From contig BJHK01000014.1 of the NCBI GenBank assembly GCA_014192425.1, positions 1-64,000 of the forward strand: a stretch of 64,000 nt of DNA. Reading direction: 5' to 3'. The stretch comes from Planctomycetia bacterium. GTDB lineage: Bacteria > Planctomycetota > Planctomycetia > Pirellulales > UBA1268. Of the stretch, positions 61,263 to 64,000 are shown one piece after another (positions within the stretch are counted from its first letter, which is position 1; each line of letters opens with the position of its first letter). A model generated the notes under the pieces. It searched no databases. It was given only the letters and a program-made list of their open reading frames with translations, and was not told where the DNA came from. A program made the translations under genes and the position numbers.

Positions 61263-63290
61263 ATGAGCACAGCCGTCGCCCCGCCCCGTCGCCCGAGCCC
61301 CACCACGGCCCGTCTTTCCAGCCGGCCGGCCGACGACCCCGGATCGCCCACCGCCGCCCAGCCGATCGGCAGCCGCGACTGGATCGTGGAGGCTGTCTGT
61401 GGCGGGATCATCATCTGCTGCCTCGTCGGGGCCGGCTTCCTGCTGCGGTCGATCGGCAGGCAGCGGACCGATCTGCAGCTCGTGATGGCGGTCGAGGGCA
61501 CGCAGGGGATGCCGCCACACGTGGCCCTGGCGACGGCGGCCCTCGGCACGTTTCGCGGCCTGGCGACCGACGTGCTCTGGATCCGGGCCGACGAACTCCA
61601 GGCAAAGGGGCAGTATTTCGAGGCCCAGACACTCGCCGAGTGGATCACTTCGCTCCAGCCCCACTTCGTGAATGTGTGGGGCTTCCAGGCGATCAACATG
61701 GCCTACAACATCTCCGTGATGGCGGAGGAGCCGCTCGACCGCTGGGGCTGGGTGAGCCGCGGGATCGAGCTCCTGCGGTCGAAGGGGATCCCGCTCAATC
61801 CCAACGCCCCTAAGCTCTACGAGGAACTCGGCTGGATCCTCATGGACAAGGTCGGGGGTGACCGCGACCGCGAGCACTGGTTCCTGAAGCAGCGGCTCGT
61901 GAGCGACATGCAGGAGGTGCTCGGCGACAAGAACTACGGCCGCACGGCCTTCGAGATCGTGGAGGGCTTCGAGAAGGTCGCGAATTCCCCCGACACGCTC
62001 CAGGAACTCGTGGCGGCCCATCCCGAGGTGCAGCCGGTGCTCGACACGCTCGACACGTTTGGGGCCAAGCCCGACGAGGAGTTTCTGCGGATGCTCGGGC
62101 TCGTCGTGATGGTCAACGCCTCCGGCGACGCCGCCGTCATGACCGGCCGCGGCGTGCCGGAGGGCACGAACAAGCCGCTCGTCGGCACACTCCAAAACGT
62201 GCCCGAGCTCGGCAAACCCTGCTTCGAACTGCTGATCCCGCATCTCCAGAAAAGGGTGCTCCTCGACCGCTATCGGATGGACGCGAAAAAGATGCTCGGC
62301 CTCATGGAAAAGTATGGCCCGATGGACTGGCGGCACCCCAGCGCCCAGGGGATCTACTGGATGGAAGAGGGTTATGCGAAATCCCTCGAGAGCCTCAATC
62401 GCGAGGGCCGCAACGAGCTGCTCGTGATCCGTCGCCGGCTCAACATGATCGCTGAACTGATGCGGACCGGCCGGATCAATTACGACGCCGTCTCCGATCG
62501 CGTAGACCTGCTCCCCGACCCCCGGTTCATCCCGGCCTACGAGGCGGCTCTCGCCGAGGCGATCGCGACGATCCAGTCGGAGGCGGGCGTGAACACGCAA
62601 TTTCATGGCCGGGCCGAGGTGGATGACCTGATGAAGGGCTGGGAGCGGTTCCTCAACGAGGCCACGATCATGGCCTACGTCTACGGCGACGAGCCCAAGG
62701 CGAATGAATGCTTCCAGAAGCTCGTGAAGCTCGCCCAGGAGCAGGGCATGGGCGACCAGCCGATCTACCGCGAGTCGCTCCAGACATTCGTGACGCTCAG
62801 GCTCGGCGAGGTGATGAAGCTCGATCTCAACAACACCCGGCAGTTCGTGGACGGCATGCTCAACCGGGCCCTCGTGGACGGCCTCGCCCAGGGGCGGATG
62901 GACGTCTTCAACCGATTCCTAAGAATGGCTTACAAGGTGTATGACAAGAAATACTCCGTCAGCGACCCGACCAAGACCCGCGTCCAGAAACATCTGGACA
63001 TTGGCTCGTTCCCCGACCTCGTCGATACGAGCTTCGAGGGCATGATGAAGCAGGGCAAGAGCCCCGTCCTCATGCGGGCCCGGATCTGGGCCTGGGCGCC
63101 CGAGGAGCTCAAGATCCGTGCCTGGCCGAAACTCCGGGAATCACTCTCCACACAGGCGACCGCCGCCGGCCTCGACCCGGTCCGGGCGTTTCCCCGGCCG
63201 CGGGGCTACGTCGAGGAAAAACCGGCGGACCAACGGCCACCGGCCGCGCTGGAAAACGACGAACCGAAGAAGCCGAAGCCCGCGGCCTGA
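61263..63290 (+). CDS. membrane-anchored helical protein of unknown function, TPR-like
   Basis: The 675-residue protein has a Pro-rich start, one span (about 42-62, VCGGIIICCLVGAGFLL), and a long helical soluble part. The part includes LGTFRGLATDVLWIRADELQAKGQYFEAQTLAEWITSLQPHFVNVWGFQAINMAYN, which looks like TPR helices. A Pro/Lys-rich tail (KPKPAA) ends it. GGAGG lies six bases before the ATG. It is fixed in the operon after the permease, so a scaffold or substrate-recruiting role with that transporter is plausible. No closer family is known to me. Confidence 0.75.
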   Translation: MSTAVAPPRRPSPTTARLSSRPADDPGSPTAAQPIGSRDWIVEAVCGGIIICCLVGAGFLLRSIGRQRTDLQLVMAVEGTQGMPPHVALATAALGTFRGLATDVLWIRADELQAKGQYFEAQTLAEWITSLQPHFVNVWGFQAINMAYNISVMAEEPLDRWGWVSRGIELLRSKGIPLNPNAPKLYEELGWILMDKVGGDRDREHWFLKQRLVSDMQEVLGDKNYGRTAFEIVEGFEKVANSPDTLQELVAAHPEVQPVLDTLDTFGAKPDEEFLRMLGLVVMVNASGDAAVMTGRGVPEGTNKPLVGTLQNVPELGKPCFELLIPHLQKRVLLDRYRMDAKKMLGLMEKYGPMDWRHPSAQGIYWMEEGYAKSLESLNREGRNELLVIRRRLNMIAELMRTGRINYDAVSDRVDLLPDPRFIPAYEAALAEAIATIQSEAGVNTQFHGRAEVDDLMKGWERFLNEATIMAYVYGDEPKANECFQKLVKLAQEQGMGDQPIYRESLQTFVTLRLGEVMKLDLNNTRQFVDGMLNRALVDGLAQGRMDVFNRFLRMAYKVYDKKYSVSDPTKTRVQKHLDIGSFPDLVDTSFEGMMKQGKSPVLMRARIWAWAPEELKIRAWPKLRESLSTQATAAGLDPVRAFPRPRGYVEEKPADQRPPAALENDEPKKPKPAA

Positions 63291-63435
63291 AACCTGCCGG
63301 CCCTGCAGCGCCCCGCCGGCCCCGACGATCGCCCGCCCCAGCAACGTCGCGTATACTCTTGAAATCGGGCGGACCGGCGATCACACCGCCCCAGCGCCGG
63401 CCCGCACCCCCCGCATCCGAGGAAGGCACCCGCCG

Positions 63436-64000
63436 ATGTCCCGCCCGTTTCGTCAGCCATGGATCCTGGCGGCGGTTGTCTGCTGTCTGACGGCGGCTCG
63501 TGTTGGCGCACAGTTCGACCTCTCCGTCGAGCAGCGGCTGCTCGAGGAACTGCTGCGCGAGGGACAGTACAAGCAGGCCTCGCTGGAGGCCCAGCGGATC
63601 CAGCAGTTGCTCAAGACGCAGGGGGGTGCCAGGAGCGGCCCCGCAACCCGGACCCGCATCGACCTGCTCATGTACCGCGAGTTCGTGGAGCGGCGGATGG
63701 GCAATCTCGACGCCGCCGACAAGACGCTCACCGAGGCCGAACGGCTGTTCACCGACAAGGATTTCCAACTCTGGATATACGCCAACGTCCCGCGCGGCGA
63801 AGACGCCGAGAAAATCAGGGAGTTCTGGATTCCGTGGTCGCTGATGTACTTCTCCCTGCTCGACGAACGCGGCCTGCTCCTCGTCGACCGTATCCGGACG
63901 GCGAACCAGGAACTGTCAGTCGCCGGGGCATCGCTGACGCCCGAGCGGCAGGCCCAGATCATCAAGTGGTTCAAGCAACTCGACGAACTCGAACGGAAAC
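63436..64000 (+). CDS. exported helical protein (C-terminus off the window)
   Basis: The visible 188 codons begin with a signal peptide (ILAAVVCCLTAARVGAQ) and continue with a helical repeat-like part: EQRLLEELLREGQYKQASLEAQRIQQLL and RRMGNLDAADKTLTEAERLF. The frame is open at the window edge. GAGGAAGG lies nine bases before the ATG. A TATACT at 63352-63357 may be its -10. The function is unknown; the position next to a TPR-like membrane protein suggests the same system. Confidence 0.75.
   Translation, partial: MSRPFRQPWILAAVVCCLTAARVGAQFDLSVEQRLLEELLREGQYKQASLEAQRIQQLLKTQGGARSGPATRTRIDLLMYREFVERRMGNLDAADKTLTEAERLFTDKDFQLWIYANVPRGEDAEKIREFWIPWSLMYFSLLDERGLLLVDRIRTANQELSVAGASLTPERQAQIIKWFKQLDELERK

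Overview
The window looks like the chromosome of a planctomycete, probably of the Pirellulales type. This is inferred from very GC-rich DNA, long runs of ATGA/GTGA-coupled genes with weak Shine-Dalgarno sites, a prepilin-like protein with an H-X9-DG-type tail, giant multi-membrane-span glycosyltransferase-like proteins with TPR tails, and a three-gene SPFH set. No rRNA, tRNA, ribosomal-protein or other marker gene is present, so the assignment is tentative. I found no CRISPR array, insertion sequence, phage or complete tRNA. No stretch longer than 300 bases lacks a gene.

Bases 1-15,600 hold membrane glycosylation genes. A minus-strand lipoprotein/GT-C pair runs off the left edge. A plus-strand operon follows: a polytopic protein, a polyprenyl-phosphate-sugar synthase-like GT2 and three GT-C/TPR proteins. 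A YfhO-like giant faces this operon. A three-gene amino-sugar cassette (DegT aminotransferase, Gfo/Idh dehydrogenase, GT2) follows.

Bases 15,630-25,998 form one minus-strand operon: two YfhO-like proteins, a GT39-like protein broken by a G10 tract, then an acyl carrier protein, a left-handed beta-helix acyltransferase, a VOC protein and an FkbH-like HAD protein. The last four look like a module that makes and transfers a carrier-bound acyl group, possibly glyceryl.

Bases 26,106-45,546 are a surface-glycan cluster. It has another GT-C, an ABC flippase-like exporter, a CDP-sugar operon (RfbF, RfbG, a sulfotransferase remnant, a fused epimerase/C-methyltransferase, an aminotransferase, a GNAT-like protein and a CmcI-like methyltransferase), several GT2/GT4 enzymes, a methyltransferase and GDP-mannose dehydratase. 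Three small toxin-antitoxin-like pairs are scattered in it, one with a clear repeated operator.

Bases 45,778-51,345 hold a Cys/His-rich exported protein overlapping a His-rich prepilin-like protein, a PQQ-type beta-propeller and a fourth YfhO-like protein.

Bases 51,308-64,000 hold a GT2 and ABC-2 permease on the minus strand. Opposite them is a tight operon of three SPFH proteins, an ABC ATPase, a large ABC-2 permease with an inserted soluble domain and a membrane-anchored TPR-like protein. A further exported protein runs off the right edge. This last operon is the best candidate for an undescribed membrane system.
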